A stretch of DNA of 64,000 nucleotides, taken from the NCBI GenBank assembly GCA_024741835.1, contig JAENRP010000079.1, positions 1 to 64,000 on the forward strand, in the 5' to 3' direction. Of this stretch, positions 45,510 through 57,175 are shown piece after piece; the first letter of the stretch is position 1, and the number at the start of each line of letters is the position of its first letter. The notes beneath the pieces were generated by a model that saw only the letters and a list, made by a program, of their open reading frames with translations, had not been told where the DNA came from and ran no database searches. The position numbers were made by a program, and so were the translations under genes. The DNA comes from Diplocarpon mali. Its lineage: Eukaryota > Ascomycota > Leotiomycetes > Helotiales > Drepanopezizaceae.

Positions 45510-48379
45510 ATACATTGCCTTAAGCTAGAATTTCAACTCACCGTCGGAGAAGAGAGAGAAGTCGTGTCGGAAGCATAGCCTGCTACACTGAAGCTTCTCA
45601 TCAGGTATGCGTACTGCAAAGCCGCGGCACCCGAGACAGACCAGCTCCAAGCTGTGTCTAGCAAGCTCCTGTTACAGTACTAGAGATGAAGTTTAAATCG
45701 CCCTAGCTGTTTCAAAGTAGATATCCTATATATAAAGATGAATTAAAAAATGGCTACTGTATCTGTAGGAATATGGTGATCAAAGGTCACGTGGACAGTC
45801 ACATGAAAAGCCTTGGCATAGGCAGCATTACTTTACTCTAGATCTCTCCCTCCGCTTGTAATAATCATCAACAACGAATACAACCCAGAACAGAATCGAT
45901 TTTTTCCCTTGAGTGTGCACAACTTGTGAAACCAAAAGTATCGTTTCGTGCTGCAGACCCCGGAAGTCGTGCTGCGGGTGATGCACTAATCGTGCTCGTG
46001 GTTTATCAGAGAGGCTGGCTTCCAGAGAGAATGCTTCTACAGCGACGCTACCCGCGACGGAGCAGCAGGCTGCACAGAAATCTCACATCTGGCTACCAGC
46101 CTGCAAGCAACGGTCCTTGTGCTAGCATCTCATCAGGTCGCCAGCTTCGACTGCCGCTGCTCTGGACAGGACGAAATGATGGCGGTCCAAGGGCGCGGCA
46201 CCGGGACACGTGATGCGCCGTACTGGTTGCGTGCAGAACAGCGCCAGAAGATCTCTCGACCCCGAGCGGTTCGCGAAGAGGGCCTCTGCTTATGTGTCCC
46301 GGACTCGAGGGATCTGCTGCCGGGGATGCTCCATCGTTGATTTCCTGGCACTCACAAATCAAAGCCCACTGATCCAGGTGCGATCTCGTCGCGCACGGCG
46401 AGCCACGGGTTGCACTCATCGAGTCCATCCATCCCCGTGCCCGGCCAGCCATCCACCCCAGGGGAGCAAGTAGTTGCGTTGCAGTTCGAGCGAAGCGGTG
46501 ATCACTGCGCACCAGGGCGAGGGGGAGGTCTATCTGGGAGAGGAGAATGCCAAGCTTGTGCTCCCGATTTTATCTATTTTTATTATTTTTTTGACTCCGC
46601 AGACACCACGGGTTCCAACCTGCTGGTACACATCAATACTCCGCGAACCGGCACAATCTCCGCTCGGAGTACGATACTGTATTTCAGGCTCCGAGACGAT
46701 GTTCCCGAGCTGAAGTCCCAAGAGCTAAGCAGCTGATGTAAAGGTTAGGCTTTACGTGAGTTCTGTAGCAGCTCCAGTTTCGGTGATGAGATCTTGGAAG
46801 CAGGACAAAATCATTCCAAATCATTCCTGCATAATCGTGTCCAAGGAAGATACAACTTGCCAGCAATAGTCGTCGTTTTTCGGGTAGTTCCCCTCTCCTC
46901 TTGTCATAGGCCTTGGATCCGTAGGGTTTCACCCACAGCGTCTACGATTTTTTTTGAAAAAAATCAAGAGTATCATCTCGCTGGCGGGAACACCGTCACT
47001 CACTGCATGTCCCTGTCAGAGGAAGGGGAGCTGCCTAGACAAGAAGTATAGGCACAGGTCTACCACCAAAGAACCCCTCCCATCTGAGCAACCAGCAAGC
47101 CCTTGGTGAAGCGCCCGTTCCGCAGCGCTCATCCCCGAATCCATCCAGCCCTTGAACTTCCGCTCTCGTCGCCCAGGACGACGGGAGCGTCGCCTCGCCT
47201 CGCTTAATCCAGACCTAAAATAAACAAACCAAAAAAAATCCCGTATCCCGCGCCCGGAAACAAAATACGCCCCTCACCTCAACCGCGCTCCGAACTCTTT
47301 CCAGGAGCGAGCGCAGACTTACCACGACCCCCAGGGACCTGCTGCTACAGTTTGCAAATCTTACTCTTGGACTAATTTCTATGGCCGCGCAAGAAGGCGC
47401 GTGCGGGGGGGGACCAAAGAAAATAGAGTCCGGTCCCAACCGCCATCCCCAGGCGAGGGAGACCCGGGAGTCGAGACACCAACACCCGTCATCTTCGGAT
47501 TCTGGTGCGGCGTCTGCCTGCATCGTTTCGAGGCTGCGCAAGGTAGCTGCTGCTCTGACATGGAAGGCGGTCACGGGTAGCGCGTCCCTTCACCAGGGAG
47601 CCAACCTCTCCCACAGCCACGAGAATGGAAATGTAACTGCGTGCCTTCCCCTCATCTCATCCGCTGGCCGTCCTCGAGGCTTAGAATGTGGTGTCTCCTC
47701 CTCCTCCTCCTCCTCTCCCACCTTGCTATTCCCCCTTCCTCCCACGCTCACCCCCCACTCCCGCACATCTCAATGCATCCATAACACCGCATACCCACCC
47801 CTTGGAACACATGCAAACGAATCGCAAAGCGCAGTCGCCAGAGACGCAGTTCTGGGTCCGAGATGATGAGAAATGACGAGCGACGACGAGCAAGCTGAGT
47901 TTGTTTGATTTGGATCCATGTCGAGAGGTCGTGAAGTCGTGAGGATAACGACAGGGTGGGCGGGACGAGGGTGGTGAGTAGAGAATGCATGGAATAATGT
48001 CAAGGTCCGAATGGGGCCGTCGCGGAGAAATTCAATACCCCAAGAGAGAGTAGGAAAAGGGAAATCACAAGAACCAGGTGAGTGACGAGGCAGAACCTCC
48101 GCACGCGAATTTCACCCAGGACATAATGTAACAGCAGTACGCAGCGGAGATGTTCCAATGACACAAGAGCACCTCGATGGCTTGACACCATGGTCGTTGG
48201 TGGTTTTGCGTGTATTGATTCATTTACTATGTGGTCTCTGGCGAGCCAATTAGATCATGGACCAGAGCCATATCATACTGTAGATGACACGGTACCCCCA
48301 AACGCCCGTGACCTTTTGGTCGCATATGCTCCAGCACCATAACGCCATGCATCCAATCGTTTCTCATCAATCCAGCTCA

Positions 48380-49297
48380 CTATACAGGAATCTCCTGCTT
48401 CAATTCCACTTGCTTCAACATCGCCGCCAGCTCCTCCTGCTGCCTCGTCTGCTCTGCCTCGTACAGGAACTGCGCGTACTTACTCCGCTTGTTGTGAATC
48501 CCGCACTCAGACTTCTCCTGTCCCTTCCACCGCCCAGCCCGCTCGTCCTCGCCCTCCTTCACGGGCTCCGTCGAGTGCCAATCACCGACACTTTTGTAGC
48601 CGCGGTCCAGCAGCTCGTTGTACGGGACATGGTTGGCCTTGATGTATTCGTCGACTTGCTTGAAGGACCAGGCGGCCAACGGGTTGATCTTGATTAAGCC
48701 CGCGTCATCGATCTCGATGATGTCGAGGGATTCTCGCTTTGCTCCCTGGGATCGGCGGCGCCCCGTGAGGACGGCCGCTACAGAGAGGTCCGTGTAGGCC
48801 CTCTGTGCGGGCTCGACCTTGGCGACCCAGTCGTACAGATCAGGGCTCGTCTTCCATAGTTGCTGGCCGTGTCTCGCTTCAAACTCTGCGGTTGTATTGA
48901 CTCCCTCCGGCTTGTAGACGTGAAGGTGGACGTTTGGGTAGCGGGCCTTGGTCTTCTCGACCAAATCAAGGGTTTCTTGAAAGTGATAGAGAGTATCGAG
49001 GAAGATGGCGTCGATTGTTGGAGCGGAAGGAGTCTCAGATTGGAGTTTGGACAGCATATCAAGAGTGACGAGACCAGAGACTCCAAAGGCAGTTGTCTGG
49101 TAGAGGTTGGGGAAGGTGATCTTGGCCCATCGAAGGATATCAATGGGAGCAAGGTTATTCAGGTTGTGGTTGAGGAACTTGAGATGTTGCTTTGTGAGGA
49201 TGATTGAGGGGAGGGTGCCTGCTGAGGAGGCTCCAGAGGCATAGCCCGACTCCAAGTTGGAGCTGTTCGAACTCGACGATTCCCGATGAACACCCAT
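48380..49297 (-). CDS. Phosphoadenylyl-sulfate (PAPS) reductase, Met16 type
   Basis: Reduces PAPS to sulfite with thioredoxin in assimilatory sulfate reduction, in the cytosol. The intronless frame encodes 305 aa. The core begins near residue 30; the PP-loop-like segment is AFGVSGLVTLDML, then IDAIFLDTLYHFQETL. The tail has the KSECGIH motif with catalytic Cys265; TGRRRSQGAKR and INPLAAWSFKQVDEYI are family hallmarks. The absence of a second pair of cysteines typical of iron-sulfur APS reductases supports PAPS specificity. A minus-strand CCAAT lies about 90 bp upstream (49383-49387). In fungi this gene is usually under sulfur-limitation control by a bZIP factor; no clear site was identified by eye. 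Confidence 0.95.
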   Translation of the reverse strand: MGVHRESSSSNSSNLESGYASGASSAGTLPSIILTKQHLKFLNHNLNNLAPIDILRWAKITFPNLYQTTAFGVSGLVTLDMLSKLQSETPSAPTIDAIFLDTLYHFQETLDLVEKTKARYPNVHLHVYKPEGVNTTAEFEARHGQQLWKTSPDLYDWVAKVEPAQRAYTDLSVAAVLTGRRRSQGAKRESLDIIEIDDAGLIKINPLAAWSFKQVDEYIKANHVPYNELLDRGYKSVGDWHSTEPVKEGEDERAGRWKGQEKSECGIHNKRSKYAQFLYEAEQTRQQEELAAMLKQVELKQEIPV

Positions 49298-50007
49298 AAT
49301 GATTTGTGATGCTAATGGAAGTGGTCGAAGTGTTTGGGGGGGGGAGTGTCTGATCTTGAAGAGGGCCTGGGGGGCGGGAACGATTGGTTATATGAGGGGA
49401 CAGATGGGGCAGATGGTGCAATCGGGGTGGTTGATGGTGTGATCAATCAACAAAGAGTGGAGAGAAAGCGCGGCGCTGAACTGCAGACCTGTGACTTTGA
49501 ATACAGAGAGATCTGAACACCGAGGAGCTGAGATCCGCGAGGTGACGCCTGGGGTGAACGAGCATTAGATTATGGAGCAAGAACAAGAGATAAAATGTCA
49601 AGTTCGGGATCAGCAAGAGAAGAAGAAAGTGGGAGAAGCGGTATGGATGTGTAAGAGACGGCTTGGACGGTAAGACGTCCAGGATATTACCAATCGCCAG
49701 CCCGAGGCGAGTATTCCTGAGCAAAGAAAAACACACTTAGCCTCGTTACGGTATCGCGCTCAGATGCACCGTGTGGTGCTGCCGGGCGATGTTGCCATCG
49801 ATGATGATGATGATGATGATGGAGAGGAGGTGGAGGAGGATGTTTGAGGTCGAGTAGCGGCTGGTTAGGGATTTCTGATTCTGATCACACCATCCGCGCT
49901 AGACAGGGGGTCGTGACTTGGAAATCATTTTGGCCCCAAACCGTCAGGAGAGAAAGTTTCTGATTGGCTCCGCCGGACTACAACCGCGACGCCGCATCTG
50001 AAAGCAG

Positions 50008-50097
50008 TATGAGTACGAGTATGAGTGAGAGAACGAGTATGAGTGAGAGAACGAGTATGAGTGAGAGAACGAGTATGAGTATGAGTATGAGTACGAG
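50008..50097. repeat. 18-bp tandem repeat (GAGAGAACGAGTATGAGT)
   Basis: Three copies of the 18-mer flanked by ATGAGT/ACGAGT hexamers. One frame reads as Ser-Met-Ser-Glu-Arg-Thr repeats; no evidence that it is translated. Confidence 0.9.
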
Positions 50098-50688
50098 ACC
50101 ACGGAGCATGGGCGGCTATCTGGATGACTATCAGGTATGGTTCCTGAATGGAAAGTTCCACGTCAACTTCTCATGAGGGAATATCTCCGGATGCAGATCA
50201 CCTTCTCCACACATTCAGATACTCCCCGCAGGCAAAGAGCAGCTGGGAGGAGAGATGGACCAAATCTCCAGATAAGCACCAGATCCTGGGCAGATCCTGC
50301 AGAGGCTATCGTGCAGAGGCTATTATATCAGACTACAGTATCTCGAAAGTGGACTTACCCAAGATACCTCACCTACATCTACCGGCAGAAGAAGGGCAGA
50401 CGGCCTGTGCGGTGCGATGCGATGCGATGCGTGACCTGGATCTCGTGATCGGAGATATCACCAACCCCGAAGGCCTGGCGACCTCGAGGTGATTATAGTC
50501 ACCTCGGCGCTAATCTTGATCCGGCATCTTGTGGGCCCGTCGGATGAAATATGGCCGGACCTCCGACAGCGCTATTTTCAGGACTCGCGTATCAGACCTC
50601 GAGGAAAAGGTACTACGGTGACCCTTGCAGATTTCGTACAACACGGCCGTCCCGTCGTCGTTGACGGGGATCCCATATTGCTCTTCTC

Positions 50689-50718
50689 NNNNNNNNNNNN
50701 NNNNNNNNNNNNNNNNNN
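50689..50718. other. Assembly gap (30 N)
   Basis: Run of N about 365 bp upstream of the Mid2-like start codon. Confidence 0.99.
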
Positions 50719-51081
50719 CCCCACCAACCTTCTCGTATTCTATCTCTGATTCGCATCCGCATCCTCATCCTCACTTCTATCGGTTCATGCGCACTCATCT
50801 CTCTCTCCGGCCTTCAAAACCTCCACCCAGTCTCTCGTTTGCTAACTCTCGCCCCTCCCGCCGCTCTTACGCCTCGCCCCGTCGTTACGGAGCCGCAGGT
50901 ACTGAATTGGAACAAAGAAAAGTAAAGCAAGGCACAGCCACACGACCCAGCACAGCATCCACCTGGAAATCCACCAACTTGATCGATCCCAGTCAAACAC
51001 GGGACGAGAAAATAATCCCCTCCTACGACGGTTCTCTCTGCATTCCTCAGCAACCCCTTTCACACGGTCAACACCATCAAC

Positions 51082-52037
51082 ATGTTGTCTCGGCCACACT
51101 TAAGACTCCTTTCGCTGCTCGCCCTAGTCTTCGCTGTCGCCCAAGCATCATGGCTCGATGCGAACATCCACGGCTGGGGGGCTATAGCGATATTTGGCAG
51201 ACAAGAGCCGGGGGTTGCCGTGACTGATGATGCGACAACGGGCACTGCGGGCGGAGGAAGTGCACCATCGGCGACGAATTCGCAGGCGGAGACGACGCCT
51301 GCTGAGTCGACGCCTTCTGCTACGCCGACGAGTGCGAGCAGACCTGCCGCGACTCCAACTGCGCCAGCCTCCTCAAGCGCCTCTGCCACCACGTCCCCAG
51401 CGGCGACTACCCCGTCCCAGACGGCACCCAGCGCCTCGGCCACGGCCACACGAACAACTTCCGATGAATCCTCGACCCCGAAATCGACTGCGAAGGAGAG
51501 CGCCACACAGGCGACATCCACAAGGTACGCGAGGCCTCCTCTCCTGTATTGCCTCTCACCAGAGACGGCCGGTATTCCTCTTCTGTAGCCAGACCAACTA
51601 ACATCCCCAGACCAACCGCTACAACAGCCGTACTCGTGAGCACAATCGTCACGACCATATCCGGCAGCGTGTTCAGCTCCGTCGCATCCTCGACCATTAC
51701 CACCGATCTCCCCACCGGCACCGCCGCACTCAACAGCGATGGCAGCGCCAAGTCTTCGGGCATGAGCAGCAAGACCCGCAACACCATCATCGGAGTTGTT
51801 GTTGGAATCGGCGGAGCCATCATCCTGGCCGGCTTGGCCATCGTAGCCTTCCGCATCTGGGGCCGAAAGAAGAAGAACGACGAGAGTGACGGCTTGATGG
51901 AGTTCGGGGATCACCCGCGACATGAGAAGACTGGCGGCGGGCCCGTCCCCGGCGGGACAAACCCGTTCCAGAGCACGCTGGAGAACTATCACAACCCGGC
52001 TCGAAACGGCAACGTCAACGCCTCTTCCAATTTCTGA
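51082..52037 (+). CDS. Mid2/Wsc-like single-pass surface protein
   Basis: Exons 51082-51524 and 51611-52037 (86-bp intron, donor GTACGC, acceptor CAG, phase 2) give 289 aa. A signal peptide covers about 1-22. A long Ser/Thr/Ala/Pro-rich ectodomain (about 40-200) is expected to be heavily O-mannosylated. One transmembrane helix lies at about 207-231 (start TIIGVVVGIGGAIILAGLAI), followed by a basic stop (RKKK) and a cytoplasmic tail of about 55 residues. This is the layout of Mid2-type cell-wall integrity sensors. No WSC cysteine-rich domain or other enzymatic domain is seen. The sensor role is inferred from architecture only. Confidence 0.8.
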
Positions 52038-52616
52038 TCTGGGATGTGAATATGATCAAGGGAGTTTCAGCGTTTTCTTGGGCAGCTGCAGCTGTTTTCG
52101 TGGTTCTTGAGCGCTCATGGAGCCGACATCTCGTCGCGATATTATGGGAATTTCTGCGGGATGGATATGACGTGCATGGAAAGGAGTTTGCTGCATCGTG
52201 CTGCATTTCAGTCCTTTACTCACGGCCACTATTTGCTGCAGCGCCAGCTTGATGTTGTCTGTAGCCTAATTAAAATCAAGAGAAACGGGGATCGACTTTC
52301 TCTCAGCATGATCTCTCATCACAGTGGTGCTCAGCGTTCGTCCGTGACTCCAAGGCTCAGGTACTCGGCCTCCTGAAACGGCTCTCGGAAAGCTCTGCTA
52401 TACAGCAAACCCCGAGTGACGCACTCCACCCGCCGCTCCATTGTGGGGTTTATAGTTTGGAACTTCGGATGACACCTCATACGTTGCATCTGGACTGTTC
52501 CCCTCCCTCTCTCTCTGCCTTCTCCCCCACTTTGTCTATTCTGTCAACAGTATATCCGTCCACGAGATAACGTACCGTCAAGATTGTTGGGACTGGCCAA
52601 CATCCGACTGGGAAGC
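52038..52616. other. Intergenic, no gene seen
   Basis: About 580 bp between two plus-strand genes; includes a C/T-rich stretch near 52500-52540 just before the next gene, likely promoter or leader. Confidence 0.5.
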
Positions 52617-53806
52617 ATGAGGCTCCCCACACTATTGATCACGGGATCTCTGCAGCTGGTGCTGGGAGATATCCCGGCAGGGGAGATGCACGCAGACTTC
52701 CCGGGCTTCCTACGCGTGCGCGCCGAGGCGAATTTACAGGTAGGCACTGCGATCCGCCCATCCATCGTCCTACCATCCATCCATTCATCCGTCCCATCAC
52801 CCTGCCAACTCTTCCTGGCACCAATACACATCACACCATGCTTCTTTGCAAGAGTATTCACAACAGGGAGAAGAGAAAACAAAAACAAAGATAGAGGTTC
52901 CCCATGCTGAAGTCAAGTCAACCAAACAGAGCTTCTTCACCAGCGCGCTCGGTGGCGTCGGCGCCGAACCTATCACCAGCACGACGGACGCGCGGCGGCC
53001 GTTTGCCGTCGGCGCCGATACCTTTACGGACTATGCGAGCGCGGCAGCGCGGACGTGTCACAACCAGAGGAATGCATGTGATAAGTAAGTCTGGGTTTTC
53101 TCAACCTCTGTCTTTCAAACTTCCTGTCGGTTGGGGGGGGGAAGGGTGTAAAAGAGGTGGGGAGTTGATTGAGATGGTGGTTTGTTATTTGGCCAGGAGA
53201 CATGGGGAAGGGAGACACAGACAGCGAGACAGAGAGAGAGAGAGAGAAATCTGTGTATGTATGAATGCTCACACCACCTCACAGGATCGCCAACGCAAGA
53301 GATGGCGGAAACCCATTCGGCATCACCGTCTCCAACTGCGAGGAGCAAGAGGGTGCGTGGCGTCCCCTTCCCCTTCCTCTCCCTTCCCCCACGCCCTTGA
53401 TTCCAGCTCAGCTCTTTTCGTTCGCAATATCATCATCGCGCCTCAGCTAGCACAGCTAACAGTCAACCTGTTCCTAGCGAAATGTACCGCCGTCGCCGCA
53501 TCCGTAAAACCGAATACTGGGGAGAGCGTCGCGCCCACATCGGCCACGAGTCTTCCTACGCATTCTCCTGCACCTACACCTACACCTACACCCGCGGTTA
53601 CATCTGCGCCTGCGTCTGAGCCTGCACCTGCATCTGTACCCTCACCTGCACCTGTGCCCTCACCTGCGCCTGCACCAGCGCCTGCACCGGCGCCTGCGTC
53701 TCTGGTGGAACCGGTACTGGGGTCGGTACCACTTCCCGAGGTGGCGCAGCCGAGTGCGACGCTGCATAGCTCGGATGAGAACTTCTATTACTTCTGCGAT
53801 CCTTAA
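52617..53806 (+). CDS. Secreted four-cysteine protein with Ala-Pro repeat tail
   Basis: Probable exons 52617-52739, about 52897-53084, 53285-53352 and 53478-53806, giving about 235 aa. A signal peptide covers about 1-17 (TLLITGSLQLVLG). A core segment RRPFAVGADTFTDYASAA leads to TCHNQRNAC and, after two splices, NCEEQEAKC, so four Cys in a C-x6-C...C-x6-C pattern. I recognise this pattern from many small secreted ascomycete proteins of unknown function. The C-terminal about 90 residues are Pro/Ala/Ser/Thr repeats encoded by CCTGCACCT-like DNA. The first acceptor is uncertain: GAG before 52897 and AAG before 52891 both keep phase. No GPI tail is evident. Function unknown. Confidence 0.75.
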
Positions 53807-54929
53807 GGGGGGGCAAGGAGGAGGTGGTGGTGGTGGAAGAAGCCCGGACTGGGGGCTGGATCTAGCTATGAAGGAGGGATGGAGACAGACCTGGGGAAAG
53901 TGTTTCAAGTACATCTGGGGGGTTGAAAGTAGAAATGGAACAGAATAGTGAATATGAGGGTGGGCTGCCGTGCTCTCTGCTGGTTTGGGGGGCAGGTGGA
54001 AAGATGGGAGGCGTTTCGGAGCTGTGAGGATCGAGATACGTGCTTCCATAGCCCTTTGATTGCCCAATCACTAGTAAAATGTCTACAGCCATGTACAAAC
54101 TATCGAGTCGACGATCATGAAGCGGTGGCTTAGGTAGTAATCGAGGTCGGCAATGTGCATCTGTTTTTCAGCGAGAGAGAGATCAAAAGACTGCTCTGAC
54201 TCATGCTCACGCCCCTACACAACAGCTACTCCGAACGCAAAGCAAGAACGGCACAGGAAGCTTGCTGTAGCTTGTCCGAAAGGCGCCGAGGATCTGAATA
54301 TCCCGGCTTGCGGACCCACGAGATGGCGCGAGGCCTCAAAGCTGGCTCGCTGTGCAGCTCCTTGTCTACTCTTGTCCCCCCCCTCTGCACCTCGCTTAGC
54401 TCTCAACAACCTTGCTCTTTGCTCGGCCTCACCTCGTTCACCACGGCCACAGAAGGACGACCTGGATCCCAGGCTCGACGATCTGAGCAGAGGAAGGGTT
54501 CTGCTCCGGCAGGGTATTCTTGTTGTAGCGGGCTGGACGCCGGTGGTGGGGTCGGAGCCAGATAGGTAGTGATACGACGGTGACCATTCTCCAGACTCGG
54601 CCGTGTAGCAGTCGCGGCTATCCCCGCAGCCTTGCGTTGCGAGCGAGGCGGTAGGTCTCGGGTTGTTATCCCGCGGCGGTCCCTGGCACTGGTGAAATTC
54701 TTGAGAGCACATCTTGGTCCGTTTGTCGAGTTGGCCTGCGACAGATCCCGTGATCTTTGATACCCACGACGTCCGAGGCTTTGCATACAGACAGTGATGG
54801 CCCGGTCCTGGCGAGGTGAGTCAGGAACCCGCGAGGCGAGATGCCATCAAGGAGTTCAAGGATCCCACAAGCAGGCACCCCATCTTCGCCGCCCTGGCAA
54901 GATGACGGCCGCCTGATGCTCAGCGTTGA
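53807..54929. other. Intergenic between convergent genes
   Basis: About 1.1 kb without recognisable coding sequence; frames at 54153-54786 overlap on both strands. Confidence 0.5.
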
Positions 54930-55862
54930 TCATTGCATCCCCAGTTCCTCGAAGGACACGATTGTGTCCGGCGAAGATAGCTTGACCTTTGGCTTCTTCT
55001 CAAGTCCCGCAGCCTGCAGCATGGCAAATCGAACCGCGTTGATCCCCGGCCTCTCCTTCATGAAATAGCTCGTTGAACTGCACGATATGATCTCCCCGAC
55101 TGCAAGTCCATCATCCTCTGGATCCGGCTGTACCACGTCCTTCACCCTCCTCATCAGGTCATCCAACCTCTGCAACCCCTCCGCCATCGCCTTGTTCCCA
55201 GTACTCTTCGTGCCCCAGCGCATGACCTTATCCGCCTTGGACAGTACCACCTGATACTTGACTCCCTGGTTCTTAAACATCCCCAGGATTTGTAGATCTG
55301 TCTCCTTAATGCCATGCTCTGCATCGACCAGCAAGAAGGCCCTCCTCAGCTCTTTCCTCTTCTCCAGATACTTCAAGATCTGCACCCCCCACTCCGCCCG
55401 CCCTCCATACCCGTACCCAGGCATATCCAGCACGACGAGCGGCCACTCGCGATCCTCTCCGCCGACGGCAAACGCATTCATCAACCTCGTGCGTCCCGGC
55501 TTCGCGCTCGTGAACGCGATCTTCCGGTCCAGGATCGCGTTCAGCAGCGAGGACTTGCCGACGTTCGAGCGCCCCAGGAAACACACCTCGGGACTGCTGC
55601 CAAAGTCCATGGCCTTGAACTTCTCGGCCGACCACAGGAATTTCGGAGGCCGCCGCTCGAAGAAGATTTTGGCGTGGGCGAGCTGTTCGCTGTTCGGCGG
55701 GCGCGTGTCCCAGTGGTACGACAGCCCGGCGCGGACGTTGGACGGCGTGATTGATTGAGAGGGGACATTTCCGAGGATATCTTTCGGTGCTGAGAGTTTG
55801 GCCGGTGTGGAATTAGACAGGGCATTCCTGGACAGCTTGGCCAGTCTGGTGGAAGCCGGCAT
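54930..55862 (-). CDS. EngB/YihA-family GTPase, mitochondrial (Mrx8-like)
   Basis: A TrmE-Era-EngA-EngB-type GTPase, expected to assist mitochondrial ribosome or translation functions as bacterial EngB and yeast Mrx8 do. The intronless frame gives 310 aa from the ATG at 55862, whose first residues (MPASTRLAKLSRNALSNS) look like a mitochondrial presequence. The frame is open further up to an ATG at 55985, which would leave only 29 bp to the divergent FMC1 start, so the downstream ATG is preferred. Motifs: G1 GRSNVGKSS (97-105), G2 region KPGRTR, G3 DMPGYGYG (146-153), G4 SKAD (208-211) in place of the usual TKAD, and a G5-like SCSS near the end. Confidence 0.92.
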   Translation of the reverse strand: MPASTRLAKLSRNALSNSTPAKLSAPKDILGNVPSQSITPSNVRAGLSYHWDTRPPNSEQLAHAKIFFERRPPKFLWSAEKFKAMDFGSSPEVCFLGRSNVGKSSLLNAILDRKIAFTSAKPGRTRLMNAFAVGGEDREWPLVVLDMPGYGYGGRAEWGVQILKYLEKRKELRRAFLLVDAEHGIKETDLQILGMFKNQGVKYQVVLSKADKVMRWGTKSTGNKAMAEGLQRLDDLMRRVKDVVQPDPEDDGLAVGEIISCSSTSYFMKERPGINAVRFAMLQAAGLEKKPKVKLSSPDTIVSFEELGMQ

Positions 55863-56014
55863 TTGGTGAAGGAGGCAGTTTGGCGGAGGTTGGTAGTTGA
55901 GCTCGACAATTTGATGGGCCGCGGCGCGGCCGCGGTCAGGGTGGAGCCGAGCTCCGAGCTCGCGACGTCCGATTTCATGCTTCATCAACACGAACCCCCC
56001 GTCACCACGCCACC
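55863..56014. promoter_or_regulatory. Compact bidirectional promoter between EngB and FMC1 genes
   Basis: At most 152 bp separate the two start codons, GC-rich with runs of GCGGC and GAGCTCG. Both products are mitochondrial, so shared control is plausible. No specific factor site was identified. Confidence 0.4.
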
Positions 56015-56353
56015 ATGTCGGCCCAGGTCAAGCTCCGCTCTCTCTACCGCTGTTTTCTTCGCGAACTCCCATCACGCTCGCTCGCCGAGAAACCCTCCCC
56101 GCTGAAAGCCCGTATCCGCAGTACCATCGCCTCGGAGTCCAATATCTCAATCGCGCAGGCAGAGCAGTACCTGCAATATGTCAAGGCGCAGAGAATGTAC
56201 GCCACGTTGCTGGAGAGGTACAATCCAGGCATGAATATGGATGACGAGGAGAGGATGAGGATGACAGCTAAGAGGGTGGGGATGGAGATGCCCGTGGAGT
56301 TTGCGTATGGAGGGGATGGCACGGAGGGGCGTGGAGGCAAGACGGGGCAGTGA
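56015..56353 (+). CDS. fmc1: ATP synthase assembly factor FMC1, mitochondrial
   Basis: Needed for assembly of the F1 sector of mitochondrial ATP synthase, with Atp12, in yeast. The intronless frame encodes 112 aa in a good start context (CACCATGTC). Family marks: an N-terminal LRSLYRCFLREL stretch close to the LYR pattern, and the block QAEQYLQYVKAQRMYATLLE followed by RYNPGM. The C-terminus is acidic then Gly-rich. It is divergently transcribed from the EngB gene. Confidence 0.9.
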   Translation: MSAQVKLRSLYRCFLRELPSRSLAEKPSPLKARIRSTIASESNISIAQAEQYLQYVKAQRMYATLLERYNPGMNMDDEERMRMTAKRVGMEMPVEFAYGGDGTEGRGGKTGQ

Positions 56354-57175
56354 GCGGCCGGAGATGTGTATGAGGAAGTAAAAAGGAAGATTGAGGGAGA
56401 AAAGACGGGCCAGCAAGCCGTCGGCCACGAAAATCCGCCACGGAGCTTCAACATATGATCAGGCCATCTCGTCTCACCCCCATCAAAACACCCACGCCTC
56501 CAGTCGAGTCCTAGGAACATGAATCATGGACAGAGGAACGGAGTCACCAACTGGGCTTGCTACGCAGCGCTTCTACGGACCCTGCAATGGAGATGTGACA
56601 GCAAATCATATGATTGGAACGGCATTCAATACCTTGTACCATAATTAGCAGCATAGCAAGTCTCACAATTCAGAACACTGGCCCTTGCTCTGGTCAAGCA
56701 GTACATGCGCGGCCTTTGCTTATAGAATTTCGGAACTTTGAATTCGCCCTTCTAACGCCCTACGTAGCTACAGAAAAGCCCGACGCCTCGTATCATGGAA
56801 TGTGTACCCGTTGCTGAAGCGTCACCAAGCACCCATTCGGGATACTTGGGCCAAGATAGAGTTACGGATGCATTCTGGTGGTCCCAAGAGACGGGCCTGT
56901 ACTCGTCTTGAGAGCCCGCGCATTTTGCAATCGTCTACTGACATGGTGTCAGTGACAAGGTCAACCGGTATCGGTCCACCTCATCGATGCCACCTCTACA
57001 AGTCCACCTGGGTAGTTCTGAGAGATAAAGCCACTGCTACCCGTCCGGCTCAATCCTGGCAGTTTGCGGGCAAGCACAACACTGAGCATTATTCCCGAGT
57101 CATTCTCAGCTACGATTTCTCTGCCATGCATTTTGCTTCGCCATACCTCTCCTTTCTTGTCCATGCACTCAACAT
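56354..57175. other. Intergenic between convergent genes
   Basis: 3' regions of FMC1 (+) and agmatinase (-); moderately AT-rich, no gene seen. Confidence 0.5.

Larger units (their letters stand above)
42777..48379. other. Gene-free interval, partly AT-rich
   Basis: About 5.6 kb between the GH72 start and the MET16 3' end. No frame has recognisable domains or a consistent exon structure. 44450-46000 is AT-rich and looks decayed; a 29-bp direct repeat lies at 45449-45509. A (CCT)n run occurs near 47696-47716. Short frames around 47200-47870 overlap on both strands and are not credible. Confidence 0.5.
49298..51081. other. Intergenic between divergent genes
   Basis: Shared upstream region of the MET16-type gene (-) and the Mid2-like gene (+). 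It holds an (ATG)n run at 49801-49820, an 18-bp repeat at 50008-50097 and a 30-N gap. No gene recognised. Confidence 0.5.

Noticed and set aside
55863..55985. N-terminal extension of the EngB-like protein from the ATG at 55985
   Set aside because: It would overlap nearly all of the promoter space of FMC1, and the downstream ATG begins a better mitochondrial presequence; not fully excluded.
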